Shown here in pieces: positions 46,939 through 60,595 of a stretch of 64,000 nt of DNA. The stretch is from Labyrinthula sp. Ha. Its lineage: Eukaryota; Sar; Bigyra; Labyrinthulida; Labyrinthulaceae. The stretch covers positions 434,001-498,000 of the forward strand of contig JAALGZ010000028.1 in assembly GCA_015227615.1 (NCBI GenBank), read 5' to 3'. The first letter of the stretch is position 1; every line of letters begins with the position of its first letter. The notes beneath the pieces are model-generated. The model was given only the letters and a program-made list of their open reading frames with translations. It had not been told where the DNA came from and did no database searches. Both the position numbers and the translations under genes were made by a program.

Positions 46939-49900
46939 ATTTGCAAATTATTATATATGAAAATCTTCTTATAATTACTAACCTTACGTTTGAATGTATC
47001 TCTATCTGAGCTAAAAATAACTCCTAAAATTTTTTTAAATATTTCAAATACCTTTTCTAAGTATTTTTAAAGAATTAATTCTTCTCACTGAGAGAAAATG
47101 CAACTGAGAAAATAGAGGTAATACCTTGGCCATGTCAAGAATTTTGCAGAGTCTTCATATAGAAATAGTTGTATCTTTGCTCAAAATCCTTTTCATAAAA
47201 CCAAAGATACATAATTGGAAATATGTTTTAATTTCCTGTGCACTCAAAAATTGGAGTTACTTTTAAGAAGTTAGTCACAAGTTATGTGCGTTTTAATATC
47301 CGAATATCAAAGTCAAATCTAGCATAGGAAGATTTTCCTCAGTAAAAGCCGTTTTTCTCAGTCAATACTTCTTCTTTTTAAACCAAATAAGATTTTAAAA
47401 TGCTTTAAATAATTGTTCCCAAAATATTATAGCTTTTGTATTTTCTTTTACTGTGAAATACTAGGGTTAAACTACTTATTTCTATGTTTCTAGAATATTG
47501 GTCAATTTCAAGTCATATTTTGGCTTCTCTTATATCTACCTTAATTTTTATGTGGAACACTATTATAAGTTATAATACTTGTTTTAAAATTTTTTTTCTA
47601 CCCACTGGCTTTTAAAAAATTTGTGTTTGAAGACTAAAAGATACTTTTCGATTCTGTTCTTTTCACGTCATTCGGTATTTTAGAACAATTTCTAAATAAT
47701 TACAAACATCATTTCTCAATTGATTTTTGAATATATTAAAAACAAAATACATTTTTAGAAAGGTCTTTTAAACATTTTTTAGCCATATAAGATAATATAG
47801 GATGTGAAAAGAATAAATACATGTAGAATGCAAAATATCACCAAAATATCGCACATCCATTTTATATCGATCAGAAAACCATAATAAAAAGTTTAACCGA
47901 TCTCTGTACACTGTCAACGTTTGATCTTATATTCAATTTAAGCCTAGTAGTAAATAATATTGTTTTATGGTCTTTGTTATTACAGGCTGTTGGAAGCTTT
48001 ATCAAAGATTTTTTCAAAAATAAGTATAATGGCCATAAAATCAACAACACCTCTTCAAATTTTCTACAAAGCTCAAAACGTATTGCAAACTAGAACAATT
48101 ACTTACCCACATAATAATATAGAGGATTAAAACTATATAAAGCATAAGAAACCGATGATTATTGAAAACATAAAATATAGTATTTGTTAGATTTTGTCAC
48201 GAAATCTTCCTCAAATACAATATTATCACCCACAATGTGTTTCAAATTAAGAAAACTTTCCAAACATGTATTTTGTCAAGTTATTTCATAAGAACGAGTA
48301 CTTTAAACCCTAAAAAAGCTAATTAGGGGGGATTAACTAAGTTTACAGATCTCTAAAAAATATACATTCAAACGTAACATCATGAAGAATAACTCTATAA
48401 GTAATCTGATTCTTCTCAGACCCTAAGAATTCATTATATATGACTTCGCAAAATGTTTCTCAGGAATTTTTTCTCTAGTTAACTGCAACTGAGCTAAACT
48501 TCACGCAGAAAAGGCAAAACTTGAAATTCTGCACATCTGAAAATACGAAATCACTCAGTTTTTCTATAATCTTATCAAATTTTGTATTGAGCAACCAATA
48601 ACTATAAGAAAAGAATCTTTAAATGTGATTTCTGTTTTGATGAAGTTTTTAATATTTTCTTAAGAAAAGTTTATATCGGGGTAATTTGCATTTTTTGTCA
48701 AGGTCAACCCGTGTAGTGTCTCTGGAAATTCTCGTCCATATCTTGAACAGATCTTAAACGTCAAAAAAAAGGATGGATTTTTATAAAACAACAAACATGA
48801 TTACAAAATGAAGTATTGTACATAGAGTTCCAAGCAATATATCCTATTTACGAGAATACAGAAACCTTACAAAAGGCTACTGTTAAATTGCAATTTTTTC
48901 TGAATGTGCGATAAAAAACAGTAAAACACTCGAAAAAAATGTTAGTCACATTTTATTAGTTATAATTTAGGCTTTCGTCAACTTTAGTTCTATTAAATAC
49001 AAATAATTTTGATATTAACCCCGCGATAATAACTTGGATAAATGAAATTTCGTGTTAAGATAACTGTAAAATAGTCAAAATTGGACTACATATTAGTGAA
49101 ATACAATAATACTGCATTATCAGATTATTTAATATTAGTTCCCAGTAATTTGAAATATAGACAAATATATTTTGAGGATCTTAATACTTTTAATAATGTA
49201 AATATCATTCATTCTAATTTAAGTTCCTAGTTATAAATAATAGTTTTCTCTTACCTCTTAAACATAAAATAGTATGCAAAACCTAGAATAATTTAAAATA
49301 TATATTACTATAAATATTTAGAGTAAATAAGTTTTTGTTTTATAGAAAACTCGTATTTGAGACGTTTATATGGTATACTTAAATTGGAAAACTGATATTC
49401 TTGTTTGTGCAAGTTAAATAAGCTAAACATGATTAATCAAGTATTACTAGTATCATGCCAATGAGAATAAAATTTGCTTCTAAATGGTATTATTTAATAT
49501 TTTTAACGCTTAGCAGATTTTCTTACTAGGTTGTATTAGAATATAACTAAGTCCATATGAATCTTTTACGTAAGAGTTAATTATGGTAGACTTGGATTCA
49601 GGGAAATTAATTCAAATCATTTTAAACAGAGAATTTTATTTCATCTATGGTATTTATTCTATTTAGTTCAATGTTAGAATTATTTAAAACTTTCCTATTT
49701 TTGGTGTCATTATATTATTATTATTATCTACTGGTATTGTAATAGATAACTACTCACAAATAACCTGTAAATAGGATCAACGTTATTAATGTTTACCTCC
49801 GGAGGTGTCTTGATCTAGAGAATTTTCAGTGCAGCAAAATAGGATGAACTTTTATTGAACTTATGAAATGAAAAAAAATATTCCCTGAGGGAGAAAGACT

Positions 49901-49994
49901 AGTTAGAAGTGGGAGTGTTAGCTAAGCTGGGTAGTAGCACTATTCATTAAATGATGCCAGAACCAAGCAATGATCTTCTGACTTCACTTTGTAG
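46939..49994. other. array spacer, unit 2, right part
   Basis: Uninterrupted counterpart of 16011-17610 plus 21939-23398; it contains the Copia empty site at about 48531-48545. Divergence from unit 1 is uneven by eye: about 1-2% near the Copia site, higher around 48980-49060. No gene supportable. Confidence 0.75.
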
Positions 49995-50303
49995 GAAACC
50001 TCGCAACAAAAAATTGAGAATAAATCAGAAGTGACGCTGAATCTAGTTAAACAAACGTTAATCTACAATGAAAATTGCAAAATCTGTCCAAGTAGTGAAG
50101 GTAATAAACATATTTTCAAGGTTTAGCTTTCAGAATGTGTAAAGTGATACCGTTCCAAGTTATTAGCAAGTCTTCTAAAAGTTTATTCATTCAAGATGTT
50201 CAATATCATATGTGAAAAAAATAAAATTGCTGCTAAGAATCCTTGCGAAGAAGATGGATCTGGGACGTGTACACTATGTTTCGAAAGTTTAAAACATAAA
50301 TAA
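49995..50303 (+). CDS. small Cys-rich gene, 3' exons, copy 3
   Basis: Same frame as copy 2, ending CTLCFESLKHK-stop at 50303. Within the intron region a GTGAAG is changed to GTAAAG, and the exon codon ATCCTT reads ATCATA (Leu to Ile). The upstream acceptor TTTGTAG is kept at 49988-49994. Function unknown. Confidence 0.4.
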
Positions 50304-51221
50304 GTTGGTTACGGTTTCACGAAATGAGTAAGTATTGTTAATGATGAAGTTTCACTATAGAAATAATTTTGTAATTAAGGGTTAAACAATATATTTTGAC
50401 ATAGATCTTTCTTATAAACAATGCTGTCATATTGTTGCTTAATCTAAGCTCAACACTTTGATATGCTCTTCATTTCACATTCTTCTGTACATGTAAGGCT
50501 TCAATTAACTAAAATTTAAGTTAAAAAGGATAAAACACTTTTTTTTCTCTAACTCTATGAGTTTGTCCTTGTTTTGTTTTTTTTAGGTCTCTAATTTAGA
50601 AGACTCTGTGTTTGGTTCTTGACATTGCATTATTAAGGGATATTCTAAAATGAGAATTCTCCGCTTTAAGATCATTTTTCGAATTCCCTCCCCATTCTAC
50701 ACAAAATTTTTAAATTCCCTTGTTCTTTTATTGTTTTTCAGGATTTCTCGAAAGGAAAATCATTTCTCGATTCTCAATTCCCATCACTGTTAATTAACAT
50801 TTATCATTATGGTAATGCAACACTGTGCTTAATCTCTAAAACTATGAAAAACAACTATAAAGAAAAACAAGAAATAATATAACAAGTATAAACAGACAAA
50901 AAATAGAACTAACAGAGCCAAACAAGAGAGGGTTATATTATTTGAATTGTCTAGTTAACAACTAGGAAAGTATAGAAATTACCTTGTTGAGAAGCTGTTT
51001 CCGAAGAGACAATCATTTGTGAAAAGTTAAAAAAAAAGACCACAACTTCAAGATTTACAAATAGTGATCAAGAAATTTTTTCACCTTGATAGTACTGGAA
51101 AATAGATATTATCAACTTAGAATAGCTTAAATGCTGGAATTATTCTAAAACACTTAAAAAAACAATTAACCTTAAAATCAGTTTAAATATTTTTCATCGG
51201 ATTAAATATCCGTCGTATTCT

Positions 51222-53639
51222 TTAAAGGCGAGGGTTCTTTTGCTTTTCAGCATGAAAGATTTCTTCTACCTCTTGTTCATTCACATTGCTTTCTTTAATC
51301 AACTGCTGTATAAAACTTACAAGAAAATCATCTCTTTCTGTTCCAATAAATCTAAAACTAAGTTCGTTTTCTCTAATCACAATTATATCAAGTATTTCAT
51401 CAGGACCAAAAATTATTCTAGAAAAGAACTTGTACAAAAATGAATCTTGAAGCCTTTTGTGGCTAAAGAAAATAAATACAATTTGCATAAACTTTTCTTT
51501 TGTAATTGGTTTATCTGTTTTCCACACTAAATCAGGAGTCAAAGATGTTTTTAATTTTGAATCTTTTACTTCAGGAAGTAATTCTGGAACAATAAAAGCA
51601 TTTTTTTCTCTTGGATCTGCAAATAAAACCAAACTGTGTAAAGCTATATTCAAAACATATTCTTTTTCTTTTTTTTGTATATTGTTTTAATAAAACTTCA
51701 AATAAATCTTTTCTTATTATTCCAGTATCAATATATTTTCTATAGTTTGAAAATACTTTTTTATTTGTTCTAAAAGCAAGTTGATGAAAACTTTCATCAC
51801 GAATAAAACTTCCCAGAGCTTGAGCTAAAAAAGAAGGGGCAAAAAATATAAAATTTTCCCTTTCAGATAAATTTATATCTTTGAAATAAGAAATAATTCC
51901 TTCTTTAGAATAAATTTCTAACATTTCTTCCATTTCATCTTCAGAAAAGTTACTCTTTTTAGCTTTTAGTTTAAACTTTTCAACTGTCATATAACTTGAT
52001 TCTTCACGACAATTATCCAAAAATAATACATAAACGGATTTGATCGATATACTTGGATTTAATAAGTCATATAACTTTGAGATATGAAAGTTTGATTTAT
52101 AGCTCCCTATGCCCTTGAACTCCATTTTAATTGCCTTTTCACGACTCTCAGTAGAATCAATAGCGTTTTCAACAGGAAAAAAATAGTTTTTTCATCTTCA
52201 ACAAGAGATAACTTCCCAGAAAGCTTAGACAGAAAGGATTTAATTGTGTTGTTTATATTCTCAAGGTTTTTATTTTTCTTTAAAAAAGTATTTAAATAAG
52301 TTCCAATTAATAAAACAGGTGCTTTTGGAGTATTTCTTAAAATACTTTCACACCAAAATTTAAGTCTAAATAAATCACATTCTCTTAACTTTGTCATATT
52401 AAAAACAACTAAATAAATAGCTTTTTTATTCATGAAAATATGATGAACTGAAGAAAAAACTTCGTGTCCACCAAAATCATAAACACGTAAAAAAGTATCA
52501 CTAGTACTGAAATCTGAAAAATAATCTGTTGTATATTGTTCAACAAAACTTTTCTCTCTTACAGTTCTTGTAATCAACTCATCTTCAAAAGCTAAGTTAT
52601 ATTTTGACTTTTTCTGAACCTCATCTTCGATTTGATACTTAGAATACATCATATTCTTTACTCTTTGAATACTCAAATCATATTTTGTAAGGGGTTTAAA
52701 ATTATGGCGGTGAACTTGAAATATTTGATAATCTTCCAAAACTAAAGTAGATTGAGTTTCTTTTTGAAAACATTTTCCAGATAAGTTTCTTAATAAAGAA
52801 GTTTTTCCAGTTCTTCCATCACCTAAAAATAAAACAAAACTAAATAAAATACCCATAAGAATAACTGGAACTTCATTTAACGAGTTTGCTTTTTCATATT
52901 GACTTTGTAAAGCAGAATGAACAAGTTCTTTTAACATTTTACTCTTTCCTTTAGGTTCAATAAAATTTTCATAAACTTGTAGACCAAGAATAAAAGGATG
53001 TGAATTAACTATTTCTTGTAATTCAATAATATCTTCTTCTTCTAGCTTTTTGGATGGTTCAGTATGTCTATATATTAAACACTTTATTGTTTTATTAGAT
53101 TTCAAGAAATTTTTTATAGCTGAAACAATAGCTTTATTGCGAACATCTTGATAAATACTAAAGACTCAATATATTAGTAAGAAATACTATATTTTTAGAA
53201 TTGTTTCATTAAAAGATAAACTTTCAACTATATTTGATATATATATTTCAATGAAATTGTTTTCATATAGTCTAAGTAATAATAAAAAATATTCTTACTG
53301 TATATGTTTTACACTGATTGATTTCAAAAAACTGCAAAATGAACTGATTTCAGGAATATTACAAAACTCAAACCTAAACTAAAAATATTAAAAAAAATAT
53401 ACTCCAACTTATTCAGTTTCAAATTTTTAAATTTTAGAAAGTTTTCGTCACTAAAACTACATTCGAAAAATCTATGGTCAAGAAAACAAAATACAATACC
53501 GGAGTGCTTTCACTGCTGGAAAACAAGGAATAAATCTTACAAACATAGATTTAACAGAATGAAAGGGACAATAGTTAAACCTAATATAAAGATAAAAGAA
53601 GATAGTATACTCTAAAGTAGACACTTCTTTATCTGGTTG
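51222..53639 (-). pseudogene. LRR-Roc-COR protein (Roco family), copy C, 5'-truncated
   Basis: Nearly identical to copy B from the second exon onward, with the same introns, but the array boundary at 53639 removes exon 1 and part of exon 2 (start codon and about 40 residues). Two homopolymer differences shift the frame in the last exon: one base fewer near 52180 (as in copy A) and one base more near 51670. A non-coding relic, unless these homopolymer lengths are sequencing errors; even then it lacks a start. Confidence 0.8.
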
Positions 53640-53662
53640 TCACTATTTTGCAAAATATGAAG

Positions 53663-54198
53663 TGTTACGATAAGGTTTCAGCTCCTAGAGTTGCTATGGG
53701 GAGTTATAAAGTGATATGAAACATTTTGGAAAGTTTCGAAGCGATTTCGGGTTGAAGTCTTAGTTTTCGGTGCGATATTGTATTTTTGATTTTCAGAATG
53801 ATGTGATATGCGTGATATCTGATGTAAAAATTTCCGGGGTTTTGATGTGGGAAATTTTACATTAACGTGATATTTGAGATTATGTGAGCCTTGATTTTCG
53901 ATACCTATTTTCAATAATTTGTAAGATATAGAATATATCTGCGATATCAAGGGAAATTTTTACCTATAAATAACGGAGCTTATTAGAAACAGTGGATTTG
54001 GATAACAGTCATATTGAAAAATCGACGCTATTCCAACAACTTTGATAAAGATATAATTGTTTTTTGTTAACCATTAAGATATAAAGAAGAAAAAAATTGA
54101 AACTTGCAACAAGTTTTCTCAAGGAAGAATACAAAAAACCTGTCAGATTTCCGGGACGTCTTAAAGCAGATTTATTAAATTTAGATGATAAACGCAAT
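53663..54198 (+). repeat. E4 5' LTR
   Basis: About 536 bp; pairs with 60596-61132. Start fixed by the common AGTGTTA, end by the common CAAT. Confidence 0.82.
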
Positions 54199-54210
54199 AT
54201 TTTAATATTG
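54195..54210. promoter_or_regulatory. palindrome across the E4 5' LTR/internal junction
   Basis: CAATATTTTAATATTG: 7-bp arms CAATATT and AATATTG around TT. Its left arm is the LTR end. Same core (CAATATT...AATATT) and same place as the E3 palindrome. Confidence 0.65.
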
Positions 54211-54299
54211 TGAATTTAGTTTGACGGAAGCCTGAGTATATTTTGGGGAGATTTTTGTGAGGATTTTGAGAAGAATTTAAGATAATTCTTGATAAATTT

Positions 54300-55830
54300 A
54301 TTTTAAAAGATATGAGTGAGGAGAGGTAGCTTAATATGAATATAATTTTGAAGCTCCCTGAAGAGGTATTATTGAAAACAACAGAGACACAAAGAAAAGT
54401 ATTTGAAGCTATGGAGAAAAGGAATGAGGAAAAGGTAGATTTTTTAAGGAAAAAGAGTGAGAAAAAGTTAAATGCATTAGCGGGAAGAAGTATTAAGATG
54501 CACACATTAATGGATTTCAAACTGGAAAGTCTAGGAAATTTTATTTATGAATACGAAACTGCTGATGAACCTACAAGAGAATCTATAAATTTGAAAGGAA
54601 AATTAGGAATCAATATATACAGGAGATTGTATTACACAGGAAATGCTAAAGATAACTCAACGACCATAGCAGCAATATAGGAAAAGATCAAAGAAAAGAG
54701 AGGAAGAGATTTAGTTACAGCTGAGAAATTGATTGAGCAGAGTGTGAGGTTTAATAAGGATGTTTCTGAAGAATATACGATTGAATATCTTTTTCAAGAT
54801 GTAGAAGAAGTATTGAGCTATTTACCAGCTGAAGCAGAGAGAAAGAGAAAATTAAATTCTAAAGCTATTTTCAAGAAGTTACCCAAATATATCTGGGTAT
54901 ATGAAGAAGATCTGGTTTTAAATCCTGCTTTGCAGAATGAGGATAGAAAAGAGTTGATGAAATATATTCTTAGTTGTATCGCTCCAAGTTATGTGAGAGG
55001 AGACTTTAAGAAAATGATAGAGTTAGAGAAAATGAAAATAACTAGTGGAAAGAACGAGATGCCAAAGAAAAAACATTTTAAGTTAGGGTTGTAAAGAATG
55101 TAGTAGAAAAAAAAGAAAAAGAGACAACTAGAACCCCTTTATTATGCACTCACGACTGGGAAAATGAACACACTGAGCCTTACTTTTATAATAAAAATAT
55201 GGACGAACATGCACAGAAGCATCCGGGAGAAGAATAATTAAGAAGAAGATTAGATGAATATAATAAAAGGGAAAATAACAAGACAATAATGGCAAAAAAA
55301 TATGAGGCGAAAAACAGAGTTTAAAAAAGAAGTTGAAAAGTGATTGGAGCAAAAACATATAGTCTCATAGAGATGTACAATGAGAACAAAAAATCAGGAG
55401 AATAATAATTCTAGGTGAGGAAAGGTAGAAAGTAAGAGACACGACAGATAACGTGCTGTAGTAACTGTTGAAAGAGGAAAAGAAAGGTCTAAGGCACTGC
55501 TTGAGTCAGGTGTGTTTAAGAGCACCATAAATGTAAAGTTGAACAAATTTTGCGATGAGATCAAGAAGTTGAAAATACCAGCTCGCGTACAAGTGGCTGG
55601 TGGAACGATATATTCCGCGCGGGAGATAAGTAAGTTTTTTTGATGCTACAATAGTGAACAAGAAAGGGAAAGAAGGATTTACGTTTAGGAATATTGAGGT
55701 ACTTATTTTAAATATAGGAGAATGGGGTGATTTTATAGTTGGAAACCAAGTGTTATATAAATATCAATTAGGTCCATTTAGTACGTTAAAGATAAGAATG
55801 AAAAACAGAAAATAATTAAAGAAAACTAAC
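54300..55830 (+). pseudogene. E4 Gag and protease region
   Basis: Gag-like charged helical segment (54336-55094), then a protease-like segment with SKALLESGVFKSTIN (about 55490) and DFIVGNQVLYKYQLGP (about 55740). Here the protease is in its usual place before RT, unlike E3. Confidence 0.6.
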
Positions 55831-56219
55831 TTTGCACAGTGGTTTGTAGAGACAAATGGCGAAGAGGAGAAAGAAGTGATACCAATCACTAGTTTTTATC
55901 TTGCAAATGAATAAAGCAATTTAGCATAAGGATTAGAAACACTTTCATACATATTTAGTATATAATGGCCAACGCATCATGAGTTCATGGAAACAGAAGA
56001 TGTTCCTGTTAGATTATGAGCTGAGAAAAAGAGGGATATCAAAGATGATGAAAGGATGCAGCAGAAGATTAGAGGTAAAATAGAAAGTATCGAGGTATCA
56101 CTTTTTAATGGATCAACTGCTTGGAAAACGAAATTTGTGAACTTATTTACTAGCAACTTCTATGCATTTGGGGATGGAGAAATTTTGACTAAGTTCTCAA
56201 AAATAACCCACCATATGAT

Positions 56220-58960
56220 GTGATTTGTTATCAGAATCTAGAACGGGATGCAAAAAAAGTTACCTTTAGGTCAAGAGCAGGAAGATTATTTGCACCAGAG
56301 AATAGATCATATGTTGAAGACAGGAATTATCCTTCTGAATAAAAGTTTAACAACTGCTATGTCATTGTCGGTAATTCCTAAAAAGAGACCGAAAAGGTTT
56401 AGGCTAGTTGTAGGTTCTAGACCATTGAACCGTCTAATCCAGAAGGCTGATAATATGCTTCCGAGAATTGAACTTTAGCTACACAGAGTTATAGAAAACG
56501 GGTGGTTTTCTGGTTTTGATTTACTTAGTGGGTTTAATTATCTGGCTTGTGAAAACAAGCAGCAGAATATTTTACTTTTACAACCCCTCCTAGAGGATGG
56601 TTTATTCTTTTTTAGGAGTGCCTCACGGTTGATGCAATACAGCTATTTATTTTCAATGCATCAGATTGGTGAGGTGTCTAAGCCAATAGGGCTATGGCCA
56701 CGTAAAGTTCTACAGTGGGCCGATGACTCCGTAATCATGGGGGATACTGTAGACGAGCTTTATAATAACTTAGAAAAAATTTTAAATCAGAGTAGAAGCA
56801 GAAAATTACATTTGCTTATTGATAAGTTCGAATCAGTAGCGATTAGTTTAACATTTTGTGGTGGAAGTTTTGATGCAGACGGTTGGAAGTTTGATATTCA
56901 GTATTCATAGAGTTTATTGGGCAGATTTGAGCCTGTATATTTACACGATTTAGCTCGGTTGATTTACACAGCGAACTTTATTTCTGAGACATCACCCGGA
57001 TTTTCAAGATTAAAAAAAACTGTTATAGGTTCTCATGAAATAGGAGGAAAGATGAAGAATTTAGAGGGAAGGAAAATAAAAATCATGTGGGATGAAGATA
57101 TGTATAAAGCCTATAAAGAGATGATGAAAGCTATTGAGCAAAGTATAAAGTGTTCAATAGGATATTATGACCCAGAGCAGATTTTATATTTTTTACAGAT
57201 GCCAGCAATTATTTTTATGTATTTTATATAACCCAGAGCGGAGAAGATGTGGATATTTTTGGTATATTTAAGTCAGAGCTTAGAGTGATTACTTTGAATT
57301 CAGGAAGTTTTAGTGGATCGCAACTCAGGTGGCTTATTTCATGTAAAGAGTGGTTTCCGGCTCTCATGGCTATTAAGAAGTACCCATTTTATCTAATATT
57401 TAATGCGAAGAAAAAATTCTTTTTACTGATAATAAGAACTTAATGAATATTATCAATCATAAAGAAGTGAAGTTGAAGTCTCACGATTGACGTTTAAGTA
57501 GATAGACACTTGAATTTATGAAAATTAACCGTTGTGACTCTCTTTTAGGGGGGGGGTACAGAATTATACTAGCGGATTGTTTATCCAGTTGGTTGAACCT
57601 AAATACAGATACGAGGTAGAAGAGTTACTAATTCAACAAGCAATATTAGAAACTGGAGACAGAAATAAAGGGTTGGAGTCTTGGAACTATATAGATGAGA
57701 TGCATGTATCTCCTCGAAACCCAGGAAGTTTAGATTTATCTGAAAAGAATCTTGAAATAGTGGACAAAATATTAGTGTAGATATTGAACCAGAGAGAAGA
57801 TTCAGCCTTGAATAAAATAAAGATGAAAGAAGATAATATCTTCGTGCTGAAAACTGTAATACCATTGATCAAAATGCACACCCATTTTATTTTCAGTTAT
57901 GCGTCTATAAAAAAAGGAAATGAATTTAACAAAACCAGATAATTGTTTTGAGAAGGATAACATAGAGTTGTTGAAGAAAGCAATTGATTTATTCCATAGA
58001 CAATGTTTGCATTGCCAGTGTCCAAGTTTAGTGATCCGTCGACCATTATATGTGACAGCATGAGGAAGTAAAGCGGGGGGTTGCTTTCTGACTTTATATA
58101 TATAAATACCAAAGAATGGGTACTAACCTTGGTTGATTCATTAACCAGGACTACTATTTTGCGGTATTGTGGCGAAGCCAATAGAGATAAACTGGCTGGC
58201 ATTATTTTGGATTTGAATGCTCACTTTAAACTTTTGCCGGTATTTACTTTCGTTATAAACAGAGGATCACAATTTACTTCTATAGTAGTTGAGAGGTTCT
58301 TATAACAATCTGGATGTCAACAAAAATTCACTGATACTTAGCTGAGTCACACAGCTGGTGCAGTTCAGGTTTAGAATAAGAATGTCTTGAGACATCTGAG
58401 ATCAATCGTGAGTGAATTTGATTTAGAAAATTGAGAATGACTGGATGTACGTTCAATGCTACAAGCTTTTATGAATCAAAATCTTTTGCCGTGTTGAGGC
58501 ACGAATTTAAGTCATTTAAAATCGATGATTGGTGTAAAAGATGGGAAGTTTCCACTAGGTGCAGTCTATAAAGAGATGGAGAAAAAAAGACTATAATAAC
58601 TTTTAGAAAGTAGCACTAGATTTGAGGAAGAACATTGAAGAGTTACAGTGAAAAAGCTAGTACATGTGGTTTAGAATATAGGATGTGGTATAATTTGAGA
58701 AGAAATAAAAACAAGAGCCTTAAGCCAATATTCTTTGGAGAAGGTGAGTTAGTGTGGCTTTCAGAAAAGGAATCTGGGGAAGTGAGACGTGACAAGTTAA
58801 TACCTAGAAAGTGTGGGCCGTACCAAGTTACAAAATGCATAAGTAAACATTTATATGAGATCCAAGATGTAAATGGAAAGAAGAAGATAAGACATTCAAT
58901 ATTGTTAGCGCCTTTTGCACCTGCGGTGGTTTGCCAACTCCTGAAACTTCACTGATATAT
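56220..58960 (+). pseudogene. E4 RT, RNase H and integrase region
   Basis: RT segments MLKTGIILLNKSLTTAMSLS, FRLVVGSRPLNRLIQKAD and the catalytic-loop VLQWADDSVIMGD (56710); RNase H around 57050-57480; integrase core with LTLVDSLTRTTILRYCGEA (58120) and FVINRGSQFTS (58250); SH3-like end with PRKCGPYQVTKCISKHLYEI (58810). Confidence 0.75.
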
Positions 58961-60029
58961 ATATAGGATGGATAAAGAAAAGTTGGAAATTAAAAAACTA
59001 TCGGAGTTAGTAAAGGATGATAAACGGCAGTCGAAGTTTTTGTGTAGTTGAAAAGATTTTCAAAAAGTGACAATATTATTGAGCCAGCGTTGACTTTTTG
59101 GAAGATTTACCTTTTTTGGTGATTCAATTTTGTAGAGATAATCCATTCATTGAGACAGTGCAGTTAGTGATTTTTTACTGTTTATCCTAACTCAGAATAT
59201 TTTAAGCATATTGAAAAGCAAAGGAAGATTTTTGCTATTAATGAAGATGAGATAACAAGTTTTTGCGGAGAAGTTGATATAGGAAAAAGTAATCATTGAT
59301 GTAAAAGGAATATGAAATAGATTGAATTGGTCTACCTTTGAGTTTCAGTCTTTGAGAATATGTATTATGAGTAGAGGGTTTGGAGATTTCAGGGAGTTGA
59401 AGAAGTTTGATCCGAGAAAAGTAAGCAGCATATTTACACTCGCCTTCAGAGACCTGTGGGAAAATGGAGTTAAAATGTTTACCATAGATTACATTTAGAT
59501 TTAATGCAGTTGAAAAGAGATAATACTAGATTTAGATGTAATTTTTATTTTCTCCAAAAGAAACTCATGAAGGAAAATCTAAAAATATTTTGGAATTGTG
59601 AATTTAAATGAAGATATAAGAAGTCAATTGAAAAAAAAAACAAAAGAAGCTTGGAAAAAGATTTTTAGAGGTACATGAAATGACTTTTAGTGAAGAAGTT
59701 GAAAAGTTATTTCGAAAATTAAATAGAGATAAAGCAAATTCATGGAAAGTAGTTCCAAGATGTAATGGTAAGAAAGATGAGTTCAGGCAACATCTTAAGT
59801 TGTTTTGGGCTGATTTAAAGAAAAGAGAAAAGGAAGTAGAAGATGAACTATGTAAAGCTAGTTTTATCATGACAAAAATAAACAAATTTGCTGTTGCGGA
59901 CGAAAATTGTGTATTTACAGACAGTGGAACTAATAATTTAATTGAGGAGGAAAATAGGAAGTTGAATTTTATTGGTTATTTATGGAAGGTACCAGAGGAT
60001 GCAGATTATCTTAATGGAAGAGTGCGAGA

Positions 60030-60570
60030 TTTTTATTAAGTGTTGAGGATCCGTATGATGTTATTGTAGCGGACCCACCATGGGAAACATTTTCAGATTA
60101 TCCAGTATGGGGTCCTGCTGTAGATTACAGAGTAATGACAGATTCTAAAATAGCGGTGTTGAATCTAAGACCGGTGATGAATAAAGGTATGGTTTCTGTT
60201 TGGATTATTAGAAGAAAATAACAAGCAGTGGACCATATGTTTACCTTGAATAACATTAGAAACTTGGGCCGTGTTGTTTGCGTAAAGACTGATGGAAAGA
60301 ATAAGGTTGTTTCGACGCTTGGCAATGTTACTATGTGGTGTACAGAAGAATTCCTTATTGATATTTATGGCTTGTTTCTTAGCAAGTTAAAACGTCGTAC
60401 ATTTGGCAAAGAAATATTATATGGAAAATGAAATCAAAATACTCAAAAACCTGATGAATTTTACAAGTTAATTGAAGAAGATTTTGAACAAGGCACTAGG
60501 ATGTTAGAAATATTTGGGAGGAAGAACAATTCGAAGTCAAATTGGATGGTTGTAGGCGATGAACTTTAAC
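60030..60570 (+). pseudogene. E4 MT-A70-type methyltransferase region
   Basis: YDVIVADPPWETFSDYPVWG at 60055, then GMVSVWII, and at the far end QKPDEFYKLIEEDF and TRMLEIFGRKNNSKSNW, the K-P-D and L-E-I-F-G-R landmarks of the family. More diverged from E1-E3 than they are from each other. Confidence 0.78.
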
Positions 60571-60595
60571 TACTTTAGCTGAAAGGGCGGTGTAG

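Larger units (their letters stand above)
23399..49994. repeat. tandem array unit 2 (about 7.3 kb native, interrupted)
   Basis: Native parts are 23399-24215, 32335-35345, 38823-39199 and 46939-49994, which sum to about 7.26 kb. Removing E2, MULE2 and E3 rejoins sequence that is continuous in units 1 and 3. Carries small-gene copy 2 and the intact Roco copy B. Confidence 0.85.
49995..53639. repeat. tandem array unit 3 (right-truncated, no insertions)
   Basis: Carries small-gene copy 3, the inter-gene stretch and Roco copy C. Similarity to units 1 and 2 ends at 53639, inside the second Roco exon. The inter-gene stretch 50304-51221 is AT-rich with no further gene. Confidence 0.85.

Noticed and set aside
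53639-53662. Fusion of the dehydrogenase fragment with Roco copy C
   Set aside because: The two frames do not agree across the junction and E4 lies between them.
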